Below, piece by piece: positions 24,764 through 39,938 of a stretch of 64,000 bases of DNA. The position numbers were made by a program, and so were the translations under genes. The notes under the pieces are model-generated. The model saw only the letters and a program-made list of their open reading frames with translations, was not told the DNA's origin and searched no databases. The DNA lies in NCBI GenBank assembly GCA_944989445.1, contig CALYLW010000127.1, forward strand, positions 868,990 to 932,989, read 5' to 3'. Every line of letters starts with the position of its first letter. The stretch's first letter is position 1. The DNA comes from Ampullaceana balthica. Taxonomy: Eukaryota; Mollusca; Gastropoda; Lymnaeidae.

Positions 24764-26255
24764 AAATCCTTTATATTAACTCGTGGTGTCTGCGGCCGAC
24801 CTTGCTCGCTTGCTTGTCGCCAAAACTTTTGATCGATTTTTAACCCACTTGCTCGCAAGATAGCGAGCTGAAATTTTGCAGGCAGTTTCGTACCGATGAT
24901 AAAAACAATGTATCAAAATTTCAGATCGATCGCATGTACCGTAATTAAATTATTGATTTTTTAGATTATTTTATTTATTCCTATGTATCATGCTATTTTT
25001 TTAGATAGAGCGTCGCGGTGCGTATTATATTGAACAACCTTTCTGTCGCGCAATAAGGTGCGTATTTTATTGACAGCTCTTTTTATAAACATATTCCTGA
25101 TCGGTGCGCATTATATTAAACATGTTTTACGACACAACTGCAATTTTGTATTTCTGGATGGTCTGGCGCTGCTTATTATAATGAACATTCTTTTAATTAC
25201 TTCTCGTACATAAAGGATTTATAGTCAAAAACTTGGTTTTTTACGGGTTTTTCTTATTAAATCCTTTATATTAACTCGTGGTGTCTGCGGCGGACCTTGC
25301 TTGCTTGCTTGCTTGTCGCCAAAACTTTTGATCGATTTTTAACCCACTTGCTCGCAAGATAGCGAGCTGAAATTTTGCAGGCAGTTTCGTACCGATGATA
25401 AAAACAATGTATCAAAATTTCAGATCGATCGCATGTACCGTAATTAAATTATTGATTTTTTAGATTATTTTATTTATTCCTATGTATCATGCTATTTTTT
25501 GAGATAGAGCGTCGCGGTGCGTATTATATTGAACAACCTTTCTGTCGCGCAATAAGGTGCGTATTTTACTGACAACACTTTTTATAAACCTATTCCTGAT
25601 CGGTGCGCATTATAGTAAACACGTTTTACGACACAACTGCAATTTTGTATTTTTGGATGGTCTTGCGCTGCGTGTTATAATGAACATTCTTTTTAGTTAC
25701 GTCTCATACGTAAAGGATTTATAGTCAAAAACTTGGTTTTGTACGGGTTGTTTTTTTAAATCCTTTATATTAACTCGTGGTGTCTGCGGCGGACCTTGCT
25801 TGCTTGCTTGCTTGTCGCCAAAACTTTTGATCGATTTTTAACCCACTTGCTCGCAAGATAGCGAGCTGAAATTTTGCAGGCAGTTTCGTACCGATGATAA
25901 AAACAATGTATCAAAATTTCAGATCGATCGCATGTACCGTAATTAAATTATTGATTTTTTAGATTATTTTATTTATTCCTATGTATCATGCTATTTTTTG
26001 AGATAGAGCGTCGCGGTGCGTATTATATTGAACAACCTTTCTGTCGCGCAACAAGGTGCGTATTTTATTGACAGCTCTTTTTATAAACATATTTCTGATC
26101 GGTGCGCATTATATTAAACCTGTTTTACGACTCAACTGCAATTTTGTATTTCTGGATGGTCTGGCGCTGCGTATTATAATGAACATTCTTTTAGTTACTT
26201 CTCGTACATAAAGGATTTATAGTCAAAAACTTGGTTTTTTACGGGTTGTTTTTAT
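24764..26255 (+). repeat. Core-superfamily repeat, three tandem copies
   Basis: Head-to-tail copies start at 24764, 25259 and 25758, a period of about 497 bp, and are nearly identical. Each starts AAATCCTTTATATTAACTCG. Near its end each has ATAAAGGATTT, the inverse of the start, then ACTTGGTTTT and ACGGGTT. The shared core (CGAGCTGAAATTTTGCAGGC; ATCAAAATTTCAGATCGATC; GTACCGTAATTAAATTATTG) lies about 100-200 bp in. No coding frame. A fourth copy plus a junction remnant is at 44616-45155. Confidence 0.9.
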
Positions 26256-27352
26256 TTACCAGTGATCTTCATTTTCGTTTGTTCGCACTTTATTGTAACA
26301 ACGCAGATAATTAGATTTTTAAGTTAAATTCTCATTATAATAAATGATTGCCGTTAATTTTTGTGGTCAGGTCCCATTTGACCACATCTGGTTTTCTTCA
26401 TGGATTGATGCTAATTCGGTCTTCTGTGTATAAAACTCTGAAAGGCGTCCAACGGCCTACGGCTATACGACAATGTTGGTTCCTTTCATTGTGTGGCTTT
26501 ATGGAACACAATTAATGGTCTCTAGTCCTTCTTCACAGCTGCATCACGTCCGGATAAACTTCTTCAAACATTAATCTCTAATAATAACTCACAAGCCAAA
26601 CAATGCAAACACTGGCCAACAAAAACTCATTTACGATAGATTTCTTTAATCTTCCTCGAAGCTATACAGCTGTAACGAAACTATTTTTTTTATAGTTGTA
26701 TTCCCAGGGAAATAACTCCTTACTATGATCTCCCCTGGTGTCAATATTCTTGTCCCGTGGGTGTCTAGTTGTACAAGGTTGTCTATGTTGACCGAAAGCT
26801 TCCATTAAGAATCCCTGAATTATAAATGGCACAATTGAAGTCTTCTAACCGGGGTATTAAAGTCTCATTTAATAACAGCTAATCTTTTCACTGTAAAGCT
26901 GATAATAAAAGTAAATTTCAGCGAGTGGCCTGTTTTTGTGGATGAATTCTTTGTGGTTGCATCATCCATTAGCAACTCTAAGCGAAGGGATGTTCTTTCG
27001 GTGATGAAGATAATTTTATTAGTAATGCCCACAAAATAGGGTTGTCATTGGGCACTGAGTTGTAAAATGAAACAAAAAATTTAAAAATGTTGAGTACTTG
27101 GTGATAAATCGTTGCGGTTCACCATCTCTTAGTGTAAGAAAAAAAATATAGAAATAGATTTCAATGACGTCAAAGGATGCACTCCTCATACCTCTGATTA
27201 TAATCAGTCCCCAATAATACAATGTAGTGAGCATTAAGAACTTCTAATTTTCATAAGATTTCAACTGTGATGAATTATATCACATTAGAATGTGAACTTA
27301 AATATTGGACAGTCATTATTGGACTACGACCGCAGCCTCAGCTGGTTGATAG
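26256..27352. other. No gene recognised
   Basis: Unique-looking DNA, somewhat more GC-balanced at about 26390-26960. No supported exon or element. Confidence 0.4.
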
Positions 27353-27525
27353 GAAAATAAAACCACCCTGTTATATTTCAATCATAACAGAACAGAATGA
27401 ACACAAATAAAGGTAAAACCACCCTGTTATATTTCAATCATAACAGAACAGAATGAACACAAATAAAGGTAAAACCACCCTGCTACATTTCAATCATAAC
27501 AGAACAGAATGAACACAAATATAGG
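27353..27525. repeat. About 57-bp tandem repeat, three copies
   Basis: Unit contains AAAACCACCCTGTTATATTT and ATAACAGAACAGAATGAACA. The copies are nearly identical. Confidence 0.92.
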
Positions 27526-27599
27526 TAAAAAAAGGATTTTTAAAAAACACTTTTTTAGAAGTGGACTAAAAAGAAGAAAATAATTTAAAACTTATACGT

Positions 27600-27900
27600 T
27601 CAAGTACTTTGATTTAATATGACTAAAAGGTGGGGCGGGTGTTTGGTATAAAAGTTAAATGGAGATCTATAAGTGAGAGAATTAGTGAACTGCATATGTA
27701 AAACCTCATAAGCACCCGCCCCACGTTTTATTCGATTGATCTGAAATTTTGATACAATGTATTGTCATCCAAGATCTATCTGTGGTGAAATTTTTAGCTC
27801 TCTAGGACCATCAGAAGTGGCTTAATTTTACGTTGGCAAATTTGAAAAATTGCGGACAGACAGACAGACACGAAAGAAAGTTAATAAAAACGTGGTAATA
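27600..27900 (-). repeat. Core-superfamily repeat, CCACGTTTTTATTAAC subfamily
   Basis: Read on the minus strand it starts CCACGTTTTTATTAAC and contains GTCTGTCTGTCTGTCC, GCCAACGTAAAATT and CACTTCTGATGGTCCTAGAG. It then has CACAGATAGATCTTGGATGA and ATTGTATCAAAATTTCAGAT. The same order occurs on the plus strand at 46430-46960. Confidence 0.8.
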
Positions 27901-29735
27901 TAAAATGATATGAAATCACCTCTCCACTTTGTTGCTAGCCCGTCTTTCACGTAAATCAATGAGAAACTGTTGGTCAGATCAATACATGGAGACTTGATTC
28001 CAACCTGGATATTTATATTAATGGCTGGTCGGGTCATTTTATTATACCCTTCTGTCTTCTTTAAGAACACTCCAGTTTAGGGAACACTTGTTGACTCATT
28101 CAATGGTTATTTGTGAATAGAACGGGATGGGGAGCAATGTTCCTTTTAAACTTGCCGCGCATATATCTGAACGACGCCGCGCAGCAATTTAGAATTACCA
28201 CGCAGCAAATTTAGTCACATATTGCCCCAAAAAAATGAGTGTTGTGCAAGCACACGAGTTGGGTTGTTTTTTTTACTTTTCACACGGACCAAAGAACATT
28301 AGCGGGAAAATTTGTAAGGAAGTAGAATATTCCACTGACTTAAGTTTTAAGAAACTTTTTCAGCCTCTGTCAAACGTGCATCGAAAAAGTGATTTATTTC
28401 TGTGTAGTGATTCAGTGCATTGCAAGTAAAAACATATATTATACTTTAATATTTAATGCACGAGGACATCCAATAAATTAAATTAATATAAAACAGAAAA
28501 CAATCGTGCTGTTACAACTCACCTCAGACATTGCACTACGGATGACTTACCCAAACGGTAGGCAAGAGTCCGTAACCAAACAAAAGGTAAGAAAGAACTC
28601 CAAAATATATAAAAGTAGATATGACTGAACAAAATTAAAGCTTTCGACACTACATAAAGTTCCCCAAATCTGGCAGCTAGATATCACCATGGCGGACCGC
28701 AGTTTGCCCACCCCTGCTTTGATGAAGCAATCAATCAATAAAAATGTGTGCTGTAGCTGAAAATTCATTCAAAAACATGCGTGAATTCCTTTAATCTTTT
28801 TACAACATGAGGATAAATTTTTCCTAATAATTTATATGTTAAAACAAGAGTACAGCTTTTATTTTTAATTGTTCTATTTGTTTGTCATGATTATTATAAT
28901 TATTATTATTGTTATTTGTATTATTATAGTTCATGGTTTTAAAAGAAGCAAAAACCTCTGCCTTTTCTCTAATAATATCTCAAGCAAAACAATCTACCAC
29001 GTACTCGAAAACCAAGTGCCGCAACATAATTAAAGACCCTACCGAAGTGCGCGCTAAACCTTCCTGAAACCTGCCTAGGTGGCGCTTGCTCACTTTTCGC
29101 AGTTTGTCATTCCTGGCCATTGCTACATAATATGATTTATTTTTCCCACTCTCCTGTCTAGACAATTGCGAAGATTAGTTAGGGTCACGTCGTTGTGATC
29201 AATACCACGCCTGAGAGATAGCTGATTTATATATCTTTTGATGGTCGTGTTCTACCACAGCTGGGCCAACGTTTCTTAGGGGATAATCATGTGAAATGTT
29301 TGTTCTTCGTCTGCATGTGCTTAATAAACATAGTTCGGCTGTAGCTAAGAGAGAAGTTCAAGGACTTTCAAACAAAAAAATAATAAAGCGTTTACAAAAA
29401 GGTGTGTCTCAGAACCCGACAAAATGGCTGACACATTTGCTAAGTACAACTTAATTCAGTATATACATTTTTTTTTACTTGATGCAAATTTTTAATGCTA
29501 ATCTTAATGCGGTTCTTACCTAACTTTTTATTGTAGTCGGGAACCTTTCATAAATTATGGAATAATTGTACTTAAAATTGTTATTGTTTGCTTCTTTATT
29601 TTAATCAACACATGTATCAGTTGTTGCTATTTTTAAAATTTTAAACCTTTTTCGAACAATTTTTAAATATTTTATAAAGTACCTATCAGTTTATCTTTCC
29701 ATGTACCTAAAAAGGACCATAAGAGTAACGTTAGC
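27901..29735. other. No gene recognised; one hAT terminus
   Basis: Apart from a probable hAT right end at about 28690-28716, I see no element border or coding region here. A 73-codon minus-strand frame (28547-28768) overlaps that terminus and has no motif. Confidence 0.4.
28685..28716. mobile_element. hAT right-terminus remnant
   Basis: GCGGACCGCAGTTTGCCCAC followed by CCCTG is the usual right end of Charlie-like hAT elements. I could not find its left end or a duplication, so the extent is unknown. Confidence 0.5.
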
Positions 29736-29869
29736 CAGTGCTTCTCAATTTATTTTAGTATGGCGGACCGGAAGGAATTTTTCCATTGCATCAGGGACCG
29801 GTGAACTGTTTTCCCTGTACTGACGTGGTAGCGAAATGTAATCTATACATATAATTCACAAAAACAAGC

Positions 29870-30165
29870 ACAAGTCGTGTACAAATAAGCATGACGAATT
29901 ACCCTTGTTAGGGTCGACCAATCACAGTTTATGGTTGGCAAGCGATGCTAGTAAAGGGTGGGGGGCGGGGGCAGGTAACAACAACCGCAGTGCGTATGTC
30001 TCGAGACCAATAATGCGTCAGCGATTCGACTTTCACTCGTAACGCTTTCATTTCTTGGTGCTGTCGTTTGTGTCCGTTTTGCCCTCCCCCACCCCCACCC
30101 CGTTATTCGCACTATCTATGAGCAAGTCTGCGGCGCATGCTACGCCGAGGGTCGTATCTAGTTTG
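29870..30165 (-). repeat. Dispersed repeat, copy 2 (inverted)
   Basis: Reverse complement of the family at 4485-4725, with the same motif order (CGAGGGT, then G/C-rich run, CGCAGTGCG, AACAACAACCGC). It lacks the tRNA-like part found in copy 1. Confidence 0.8.
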
Positions 30166-30279
30166 TTTTATTTATTACTTTCATTTTATGTGCTTATTGC
30201 CGAAAGATTTACATGTTCTATAGGGTTAGTATTATTGGTTGCAAATGGAGGATTAAAATTATATTTTACTGTCCTTTCT

Positions 30280-30405
30280 TGATAATTTCTGGTGAAGGCA
30301 TTAGCCGAAACGTCTATTGTAGTTTTAGTTTAAGATAAAGCTCAAATTTATTGTTTTCATTGCACAATTTGTTTGTGTATTTTGTATTTTATTTAAAAGC
30401 TTTAT
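30280..30405. repeat. Dispersed repeat shared with 53.4 kb
   Basis: GGTGAAGGCATTAGCCGAAA, then AAGCTCAAATTTATTGTT and CACAATTTGTTTGTGTATTT recur in inverted order at 53435-53560. About 125 bp, class unknown. Confidence 0.8.
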
Positions 30406-30764
30406 CGTAGTCCCATTCTATATGATTGATAATGTCTGCGGACCGGATGGCCCACGGACAGGCATCGGTCCGCAGACCACCTCTATAAGAAGCACTGATG
30501 TAAGCGGTTGATCATTTATTGCATCCTACCTCTGGATATTTTACGTTTTTCTCACCAATTTTCACATACATCCACTCAGTAAAAAATAAATAAAGTTTGA
30601 AAGCTGATCCAGAAATTTCCATGTAAAAAATTTGTCTTTCAGAGTCAGGAAAAATGTACCATTCCGTCAAAGATGTAGCAACTAACAGACTCCAGCTTGA
30701 GAGCAACGACTGACAGTGGTCTTCAGCATTATTTTCGTGACATGTACCTGTCATGGCTTTACGA

Positions 30765-31250
30765 GTGTGATATTTACCTATCACCAAAATTAAATGTGGG
30801 ACATTTACCTGTCCCCCACATCACATTTGTGACATTTACATGTCCCCCATATCACATATGTGACATTTACATGTCCGCAACATTACATGTGTGACATTTA
30901 CCTGTCCATAACATTACATGTGTGACATTTACCTGTCCACAACATTACATATGTAACATTTACCTGTCCTCAGCATTACATCTGTGACATTTACCGGTCC
31001 CCAACATTACATGTGTGACATTTACCTGTCCTCAATATTATATGTGTGACATTTACCGGTCCCAACCATTGCATGTGTGACATTTACCGGTCCCCAACAT
31101 TACATGTGTGACATTTATCTGTCCATAACATTACATGTGTGACATTTACCTGTCCACAACATTACATGTGTGACATTTACCTGTCATCAACATTACATAT
31201 GTCACATTTACCTGTCCCCAACATTACATGTGTGACATTTACCAATGTTT
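30765..31250. repeat. 31-bp minisatellite
   Basis: About 15 copies of a unit containing CATTACATGTGTGACATTTA followed by CCTGTCCACAA. Confidence 0.92.
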
Positions 31251-33649
31251 GTTTTAACTGGACATGTCAGATACATGTGTTGGACTGGCGAGAGAAAACG
31301 ACACCACTAGGTGTGCCAAACCCCACGACACGATGTGGGTTGTTCATTTACATTGCTTCTGACATTTCGGACCTGATTATAGCCTAAGTCTTCTAAATGC
31401 AATGTCCTAAAGAATGGGTTCAAACCTACTGCATTTATTAGACGCTAGCTTAAGTTATCAAAAAAAGATCAATGAAAAAATGAAAAGGATGACTTTGTAT
31501 TGTTTAGGGATCCATTTATTCTGATGAAGGGAAAAACTCCCGAGAATTTACAGTGAATGAACGTTCCATCGATTTTTCAAATTTAACTTCCAATTTTTAA
31601 TGTCTCTTCTTAACATTGACAACTTTTAAAATTTGCAATTTAGTCACGTTTTAGCTCTTAAAGTTATGTTTAACTGTGCAACACAAGCTTTCATAAATCT
31701 TTAGCTTGGTGAATATTTCATTAAGGTGGCTAAGAGCTCCTCTCTCTCTCTCCCTCTCCTGAAACATTTTTTTCTGTATTACGTTTCACTGATGATACGT
31801 TACCACGTTATACACCAGTAGTCCTCAAAATGTATGTTGTGCGGTAGTCAAAACGAAATTCATATTGCTATGTGGATTAAGTACTCATTAATTCTAAAGT
31901 GTTATTAAACGCGCTTCTGACATTTCAGCATTTGGTGGATGGGCAAATGGTAGATTGATGACCACATTTAAAGTTCTCGTATTGTCGTTTTAAAAAAAGA
32001 TAATTTAAAAAAAACTATAAAAAAACTACTACAATAAATCTAAATATTATGTTTAAAAGCGGACTTAGAGGATCATATTGTTGTAATGAGAGTTTAAATG
32101 AGAGTTGATCTTAGATATGTAATGAGAGGTAATCTTAGATATGTAATGAGAGGTAATCTTAGAGTTGCAATAAGAAGTGACTTGAGGGATGAAATAATTG
32201 GCAAGTTGAGAGCTGATTGAATAGCTGAGTTGGGAGGTAAATTGTCACGTCATTGAAAGTTATCGATACATGTATTTCGTTACTTTTGTTATCATCACAA
32301 GAGATACAACAGATTAGTCCGGCTATTATCTAGCGACTGGTAGCAATAACTCTTTAAAAGCAGGATCGATACCAATTTTCGCAGTGTCACGTGACTATTT
32401 ATGTAAAGAGAAGACAGCTGCGACTGACAAGAAATTAACTTGAACTTCGGTTCTCCATCTGACGTCATCTGGGATTTTATTATTACAAAGAGCCGTGATA
32501 ACAGGCCTGGGTCATGTCAAGGACAATTGTATCTACAGAGCCTAAAACTTCAAATTTCGCATCGGGTTTTATGCAGGAAAGCGTCCAAAATCGCCCAAAT
32601 TGTCTAAAAATTATAATCATTATTAACTTCTACTTCTACTTCTAAACTAAGGTCCAATGATATCTTGGCAGTATATGGAAAGTTTCAGATGTGTCCATGA
32701 ATTGAAGTTAATGGGTCATATTGGTGCCTGGTTATAAGAATTCCATCCCTCTGATTTACTGTTTACATGGTCCAAAAAACATGTGTGATCTCAAAAGAAT
32801 GCGCCAGTTTAACAGTTGTGTGTGCATTTCGAGTCTCGGTGAGCTCAGTTGCTGACAACTTCAACGCGTTGTTGTACATGTGCCTACCAATCCACAAAAA
32901 AGACAGTTCAATAAGAAGTCTTCGGTCTAAAACCGGTTTAATACAATCAATTAATCTGAGGTTTTATTTATTTTTTTAAAATTTTCTTTTGTTTATTTGT
33001 TGTTGTTTTTTACACGTAAGTGTTTCAGGGCACTACTCCCAGATGAATGCCAAGAGAGCAATGAATTTGAAATATGAAGACAATATTATCCAAAGTTCCC
33101 ATTAGAGTTAGTTAGCCAATAAGACGTTCACATAATCATTTGGTTTGGTTGTTGATCAGTGACATACCCACTGCTATTATTAGTCAAGTTACATCGATCA
33201 ACAATAAAAAAAAATACAAATTAATGATTGTGCTCATAAGACAGTGTTGGAGGGGGGGGGGCTGCAAGCGTGAAATTTGGACAGAGTTATCTCAACGTAA
33301 TTATTGTTTTCCCGTCTTTGAAAAATGTTTTCAAGACATAATCACAATTAGTCGTGTTTTATTGACACAGTGAATAAAAATCAGAATTTAAAAGCAATTT
33401 TTAAAATTTGCGAAACAATTGTTTTAATTATGCATAGACCAAGAGGCGCGTGCTTAAGTGCTTCCTGGATCTAGACCATGAGGATAAATGTAAACGTAAT
33501 GAAAAATAATAAATGCGTCAGGAAAGCCATTGTATACCTAGTTATAAGAGAGTACAGAAAAACGCCATAAACGTCTATCAATCGCTTTGAACTTTGCTCT
33601 TTCACACATCTCCCTTCCCTGGCTAGTTTCATGTGAGCCTTGTGTACAC
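31251..33649. other. No gene recognised
   Basis: No supported coding region. A short 23-bp repetition (ATGTAATGAGAGGTAATCTTAG type) occurs at about 32095-32165, and a TC-rich run at about 31740-31760. Confidence 0.4.
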
Positions 33650-33880
33650 TTTTTACGTTTTGCTGTGATCCCGTCGTTTTATGGCCAGTGTACAATGTTT
33701 ACGTTAGTGCTGTGATCCCATCGTTTTATGGCCAGTGTACAATGTTTACGTTATTGATGTGATCCTATCGTTTTATGGCCAGTGTACAATGTTTACGTTA
33801 GTGCTGTGATCCCATCGTTTTATGGCCAGTGTACAATGTTTACGTTATTGATGTGATCCCATCGTTTTACGGCCAGTTTT
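33650..33880. repeat. About 47-bp tandem repeat, 4-5 copies
   Basis: Unit contains GATCCCATCGTTTTATGGCC and AGTGTACAATGTTTACGTTA. Two versions (GTGCTGTGATC and TTGATGTGATC) alternate. Confidence 0.9.
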
Positions 33881-36745
<2,865 letters not shown>

Positions 36746-36892
36746 TCTATCCATCTAATATAAAATAATTTAAACTGTTAACAAAAATGTACCCTTGCGC
36801 TTTTTTTTGGTATAGTTACATTTACATACCGAAAAGTTCGTGATTTTTTAAACTTTGAGGTTGGTTACATTGATGATTACGTTTTCCGGCTC

Positions 36893-37637
36893 GTATACTC
36901 AGTGGAACCAGTCGTATACTCAGTGGAACCAGTCGTATACTCAGTGGAACCAGTCGTATACTCAGTGGAACCAGTAGTATACTCAGTGGAACCAGTAGTA
37001 TACTCAGTGGAACCAGTCGTATACTCAGTGGAACCAGTCGTATACTCAGTGGAACCAGTCGTATACTCAGTGGAACCAGTCATATACTCAGTGGAACCAG
37101 TCATATACTCAGTGGAACCAGTCGTATACTCAGTGGAACCAGTCGTATACTCAGTGGAACCAGTCGTATATCGTGGAACAGATCCAGTGGAACCAGTCGT
37201 ATACTCAGTGGAACCAGTCGTATACTCAGTGGAACCAGTCGTATACTCAGTGGAACCAGTCATATACTCAGTGGAACCAGTCTATACTCAGTGGAACCAG
37301 TCGTATACTCAGTGGAACCAGTCGTATACTCAGTGGAACCAGTCGTATACTCAGTGGAACCAGTCGTATACTCAGTGGAACCAGTCGTATACTCAGTGGA
37401 ACCAGTCGTATACTCAGTGGAGCCAGTCGTATACTCAGTGGAACCAGTCGTATACTCAGTGGAACCAGTCGTATACTCAGTGGAACCAGTCGTATACTCA
37501 GTGGAACCAGTCGTATACTCAGTGGAACCAGTCGTATTCTCAGTGGAACCAGTCGTATACTCAGTGGAACCAGTCGTATACTCAGTGGAACCAGTCGTAT
37601 ACTCAGAGGAACCAGTCGTATACTCAGTGGAACCAGG
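36893..37637. repeat. 21-bp minisatellite, about 35 copies
   Basis: Unit AGTGGAACCAGTCGTATACT plus C. It is highly homogeneous, with rare C/A variants (CAGTAGTAT, CAGTCATAT) and two short length changes (about 37172 and 37280) that shift frame. Open frames on both strands exist because the unit is 21 bp and stop-free. Confidence 0.96.
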
Positions 37638-37941
37638 TGTTTCTCTTCTGAATTAAATTATGAACACAGTGACATTAAACATTTAAAGTTAGTTTGACCT
37701 TGTGAACACGACGATCAATATCCAAGACACCGCCCCCAAATAATTAAAATAGAATATATTCTTGTTGGAAACGTGACATTGATAACAATACAAGGGAAAG
37801 TTATCCCCAGAGAAAATAAATTTTAAAAAAGAAAACTACACATGTATTAGGAGTATGTCTCTAGACCAGGAAAAGTGTCGATTGTTAAGAGTATCTTAAA
37901 AAATATACTTTTAAAATACCATAAACACAAATTATTTCATT
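37638..37941. other. No gene recognised
   Basis: AT-rich spacer between a minisatellite and a MITE. Confidence 0.4.
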
Positions 37942-38199
37942 GGGGCCGTCCATAAACTAAGTCATGCGCCAGAGGGGGGAGGGGGTGTAAGAAAGTGTGA
38001 CAGTTTGTGACAGGGGGGAAGGGGGTCCGGCCATGTGTGACGTCACGGTGTTTTCTATTAAATTTTAATTATTTTGTTAATAAAAATGAACAAATTTGTT
38101 CGAAAATGTGACATACTTTAGGGGGGGGGGTCTGAGATTTGTGATAGGGGGAGTTAAAAAGGGTAAAAAGATAGCGTGACGTACTTTATGGACGGCCCC
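37942..38199. mobile_element. Harbinger-like MITE, copy 2
   Basis: A 258-bp element with the same right end as copy 1 (CGTGACGTACTTTATGGACG then GCCCC) and a slightly changed left end. The 3-bp duplication is ATT (939-941 and 200-202 of the 37/38 kb lines). The interior is alignable with copy 1 throughout. A different duplicated triplet shows independent insertion. Confidence 0.85.
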
Positions 38200-38374
38200 A
38201 TTCGTGGAAAACATCTAATCCTAGCTAAAGATGTAAACTACTTTACTTTTAAGTAAACAATAAAGGAAAAATTATAATGGACTCCAAATGTGAATGAAGA
38301 ATTTTAAAACACAAAAAATTTTAAGCTTAATAAAAAAAAATCGAAATTGCTATATACGTTTCAGTGATAGACCT

Positions 38375-39135
38375 ATACTAGGATATGTATCTTGTGTATG
38401 GGACCCATCCACTAAAGAAAACACATAAACTATAACAAATTTTAAAAAAAAAGAGCAGCAAGATTCATTACTAGAGAATATTCAAATTGAATAAAGGAAA
38501 GCCATTAAATAAATAAAGGGCGGGCAAACTAAGGCCCACGGGAAGCACGCGGCCCGCTACGGAGTTCTTTACGGCGGAAGCCTGTCGTATTATCGAGGGG
38601 GGAAAAATCAATAAATTTATGTTAAAGATGGATGATTGTACTTAAAATGATGCTAATTTTTTATTAGGTGCGGCCCCTTGACGTTTCATTTCTTACTAAT
38701 GCTTCAATCGCCCTAAAATATTTGCCCACCACTGAGATAAATCATTAACCCTAGAAACCCTAGCGAATAGAAGAACGAAGAGTAGTGTAGGCATAATACT
38801 AAGGCAATAAATTCTAACTTTGAAATGCAACACAACCACAATCTTATACAACACCCAGATAGACATAACGATAAAGACAATTTTCTTTATCCATATGCAA
38901 GAACACACATCCTTCTTCCGTCTGAAATTCGAGCATGGAATGGGTTGCGTGAACAAACCTGAAAAAAACGATACATGATCAACGTTCACAACTCTAATAA
39001 AAAGTCAAGATCAGACATAAACTATAAATGAGCGTAGGAAACAATGATCTTCTGTATAGAAGGAGAGTCAGTAATATATAAATATAAGATAGGATAAGAT
39101 AAGATATGAGAAGATACGAGAAGATAAGAAAAGAC
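38375..39135 (+). mobile_element. LINE 3' end, copy 2, interrupted by a hAT
   Basis: It starts near TGTATGGGACCCATCCACTA, equivalent to 43976 in the best copy. The region 38743-39000 corresponds to the FFP..IR.WN end of the reverse transcriptase. The 3' hairpin region and a decayed (GATAA)n tail finish at about 39050-39135. Frameshifts and stops are frequent, so it is older than the 12-kb and 44-kb copies. A 220-bp hAT sits inside it (next entry). Confidence 0.85.
38515..38734. mobile_element. Small hAT nested in the LINE
   Basis: The left part reads GGGCGGGCAAACTAAGGCCC and the right end TTTGCCCACCACTG, a Charlie-like hAT pair. Flanks AAATAAAT (38507-38514) and AGATAAAT (38735-38742) match at 7 of 8 bases. 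The LINE reading resumes directly after the second flank. Confidence 0.8.
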
Positions 39136-39585
39136 AGAATTTTTATTTCTGCATTCTTTGAATGTGTAGACAATTATTTTGATGCGTCCTCTTTAAAAAC
39201 TAATAGTTATAGTGATATATTGAAATATTATGTTGATAAAACTAAAACATAATTTTAAAAAAATAGTATGTGTTGTTAACAGCAGCCCCTGTTTGACAAA
39301 TGTCCAATTATGTTCATTTTTTAGGCCTGTAGATAATATGATAGATATGCTTGGTCATTTCTGTCTAAATTCCTGATATAATCAATCACCCCTCCCCTTA
39401 GATAGTCATAAATTATGATAAAGTTCAAAGCCCTCTGAATCTTATAAGCGATTCGCCGACCCCTTGGAACATTCCAATTTGAGAGACGCCATTGTGAACC
39501 AAAATAAATGGTAAAGGTGTGTGTAATTAATGTAATAAATGTATAGAAAGAGTAATAGTAGGATTAAGGTTTTTGAGTTTACATC
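39136..39585. other. No gene recognised
   Basis: No coding region, RNA gene or element border seen. Confidence 0.4.
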
Positions 39586-39593
39586 CTCTACAC

Positions 39594-39930
39594 CAGGGGT
39601 CGGAAAAATGTTTGTCTGAGAGAGCCATAAACACCAAATATTTTGAAAAATAATTCTGTGAGAGCAATACGCTATGTTTAAAACTAACAATTCAAGTAAA
39701 TATGTGCATTTTGTGTAATTTCAACTCTAAAACTAAAAGTACAATAATTATGTCTTTAGATTCTTTTTAGTAACATTATTATTGGTATGCTGTTTTTTAT
39801 ATGCAATTAATATTTAGATCAAAGGAGTATGAATAAACTTTTTTTTAATAATCGAACATTTGCCTGAGAGCTAGATGCAGCCATCAATAGAGCCACATCT
39901 GGCTCGCGAGCAATGGTTTCCACACTCTTG
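39594..39930. mobile_element. Non-autonomous hAT element (Charlie-like)
   Basis: Starts CAGGGGTCGGAAAAATGTTT with GAGAGAGCC just inside. The right end contains CATCTGGCTCGCGAGCAATG and a decayed terminus CACTCTTG. Flanks CTCTACAC and CTCTATAG match at 6 of 8. 337 bp, no coding. Confidence 0.75.
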
Positions 39931-39938
39931 CTCTATAG

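Larger units (their letters stand above)
29736..30497. mobile_element. Non-autonomous hAT element
   Basis: Starts CAGTGCTTCTCAATTTATTT and ends with the inverse, AAGAAGCACTG. GCGGACCGG motifs lie inside both ends. Flanks ACGTTAGC (29728-29735) and ATGTAAGC (30498-30505) match at 6 of 8 bases, consistent with an aged 8-bp duplication. No transposase. The interior holds two dispersed repeat pieces (next two entries). Confidence 0.75.

Noticed and set aside
26440..26490. 5S rRNA-like GCCTACGGCTATACGAC
   Set aside because: Only a short resemblance; the rest of a 5S gene is absent.
30512..30787. 91-codon minus-strand frame in non-repeat DNA
   Set aside because: The residues look fairly protein-like, but there is no motif, splice support or family I know, and the N-terminal end runs into the minisatellite.
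36902..37697. Long repeat proteins on both strands (EPVVYSV- and TGSTEYT-like)
   Set aside because: A 21-bp stop-free unit keeps frames open on both strands. No start context, no unique flanking protein.
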